Assembly: GCA_021799945.1 (NCBI GenBank)
Contig: JAJYZK010000045.1
Coordinates: forward strand, 1-12,521
Direction: 5' to 3'
DNA length: 12,521 nucleotides
Source: Acidobacteriota bacterium
Lineage (GTDB): Bacteria; Acidobacteriota; Terriglobia; Terriglobales; Acidobacteriaceae
The position numbers and the translations under genes were made by a program. Shown here one piece after another: positions 11,561 through 12,521 of the stretch (within the stretch, counting starts at the first letter, position 1; every line of letters begins with the position of its first letter). Under the pieces are notes generated by a model, which did no database searches, was not told the origin of the DNA, and saw only the letters and a list, made by a program, of their open reading frames with translations.

Positions 11561-12521
11561 TCACGATTTCGAGAGACCGGAATCCGAGAGGACGGGATTC
11601 GAGGAGGGGCAGGGCATCGACGCCGCGATGCGGGCCACCCGACGATAGGATTCCAGGCGGTCCTGCGGATCGAAGCAATCCGTCACCACGATGACCTCGT
11701 TGGCTCCGGTTGAAGCAATCAGCCGCTGGAGCCCGGCCCGGACCGACTCCTCCGAGCCGACGATCGCCGCGGCCAGCCGGGCTTGAACCGCGGCCTTCTC
11801 CCAGGCATTCCAAAGGCGATCCATTGGATCCATGGGGGGTTCCATTGGCTTCGCGGCATGCACGGGAGTGACAGGATCGCCGGCATCGTCGGCATCGACA
11901 GGGTCGAGCGGCGGGAGCAGCTCCACGGGTTGGTTGCGGATCAGGGCCAGAAACCGCTGCTGCGGCGTGGTGAACAGGCGCCGGGCCGCCGCATCGGTCT
12001 CCGCGGCGATGACCGGAACCGACACCATCAGGTACGGGCGCTGGAGGATCTCGCCGGGCTGGAAGCGGGCCCGATAGAGGCGCGCGGCCTCCCACAGGAA
12101 TTCCGGCGCGAAATGCGCGGCAAAGGCAAAGGGCAGACCGAGCATGGCCGCCAGGCCGGCGCTGAATCCGCTGGAGCCCAGCAGGGTAATGGGCACCCGG
12201 CTGCCCTGGCCGGGAACGGCTCGCACCTCCTGTCCCGGCTTTTCCGGACCCAGATATTCGCGAAGCTCGGCGAGAAGCTCCGGGAAGTCGTCGCCGGTCT
12301 GGCGCAGGCCGCGGCGCAGGGCGCGCATGGCGTGAGAATCGCCGCCCGGGGCGCGCCCCAAACCCAGGTCGATGCGGCCGGGATAGATCGCCTCCAATGT
12401 GCCGAACTCTTCCGCGACGGCCAAGGGGGCGTGATTGGGCAACATCACGCCTCCGCTTCCCACGCGGATGGAGGTGGTGGCCGCGGCCACGTGTCCGATG
12501 AGCACCGGGGTGGCGGAGCAG
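11561..12521 (-). CDS. LLM-class flavin-dependent oxidoreductase (luciferase-like, MsnO8 type), 5' truncated
   Basis: The reading frame runs off the right edge of the window, so the N-terminus is missing; about 319 residues are visible. The start of the visible part (ATPVLIGHVAAATTSIRVGSGG, then LPNHAPLAVAEEFGTLEAIYPGRIDLGLGRAPG) is the classic F420/FMN-binding bacterial luciferase-like block. The PGRIDLGLGRAPG form is typical of the MsnO8 subfamily of FMN monooxygenases. The C-terminal helix region with Glu-Val and Asp-Arg-Leu-Ser-Tyr elements (NEVIVVTDCFDPQDRLESY) also fits. An unusual Pro/Asp/Met-rich insertion lies between these parts (11819-11914). Substrate is unknown. It converges with the plus-strand LuxR-type gene, with 136 nt between them and no strong terminator. 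Confidence 0.88.
   Translation of the reverse strand, partial: CSATPVLIGHVAAATTSIRVGSGGVMLPNHAPLAVAEEFGTLEAIYPGRIDLGLGRAPGGDSHAMRALRRGLRQTGDDFPELLAELREYLGPEKPGQEVRAVPGQGSRVPITLLGSSGFSAGLAAMLGLPFAFAAHFAPEFLWEAARLYRARFQPGEILQRPYLMVSVPVIAAETDAAARRLFTTPQQRFLALIRNQPVELLPPLDPVDADDAGDPVTPVHAAKPMEPPMDPMDRLWNAWEKAAVQARLAAAIVGSEESVRAGLQRLIASTGANEVIVVTDCFDPQDRLESYRRVARIAASMPCPSSNPVLSDSGLSKS

Overview
The window is GC-rich (mid-60s % by eye) and bacterial. The set of genes fits an Acidobacteriota (Terriglobia-like) soil bacterium. Pointers to this are the sequence style of RimM, TrmD and L19, a porin with a long N-terminal coiled coil, and an rpsP-khpA-rimM-trmD-rplS order with no ffh beside it. This placement is inferred from family resemblance, not from a marker search.

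Layout. 1-381 (+): the 3' end of a DapA/NanA-type aldolase. It converges on a minus-strand outer-membrane porin (472-2292), with a shared hairpin terminator between them. 2293-2833 is non-coding and holds a small inverted-repeat (MITE-like) element. From 8263 down to 2834 all genes are on the minus strand. In transcription order they are rpsP (S16), khpA (KH RNA-binding protein), rimM, trmD, a 217-nt structured gap, rplS (L19), an intrinsic terminator, rnhB (RNase HII), a PIG-L/LmbE deacetylase and a 2-keto-4-pentenoate hydratase-like FAH-family enzyme. The first part is the classical ribosome and tRNA-maturation operon. The last three genes form a looser group behind the terminator.

Upstream of rpsP, also on the minus strand, are two tightly coupled genes for unrecognised membrane proteins (8981-9748, seven predicted TM segments; 8453-8977, one TM anchor). 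They are preceded by an unlisted 38-codon gene (9851-9967) that has a good ribosome binding site and encodes a signal-peptide-like precursor. An AT-rich promoter-like island with two copies of a CGTTACYTTCGT motif lies upstream of the small gene.

10272-11424 (+): a two-gene operon of a PilZ-domain protein, with an intact RxxxR and NxSxxG c-di-GMP signature, followed after 4 nt by a LuxR/NarL-type regulator. In its receiver domain the phospho-acceptor Asp is Glu, the second acidic residue is Ser and the conserved Lys is Arg. This is the strongest candidate in the window for an unusual signalling module: a c-di-GMP receptor paired with a phosphorylation-independent DNA-binding regulator.

11561-12521 (-): a luciferase-like (LLM) flavin oxidoreductase, cut off at its 5' end by the window edge. 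No tRNA, rRNA, CRISPR array, transposase or phage gene was seen.
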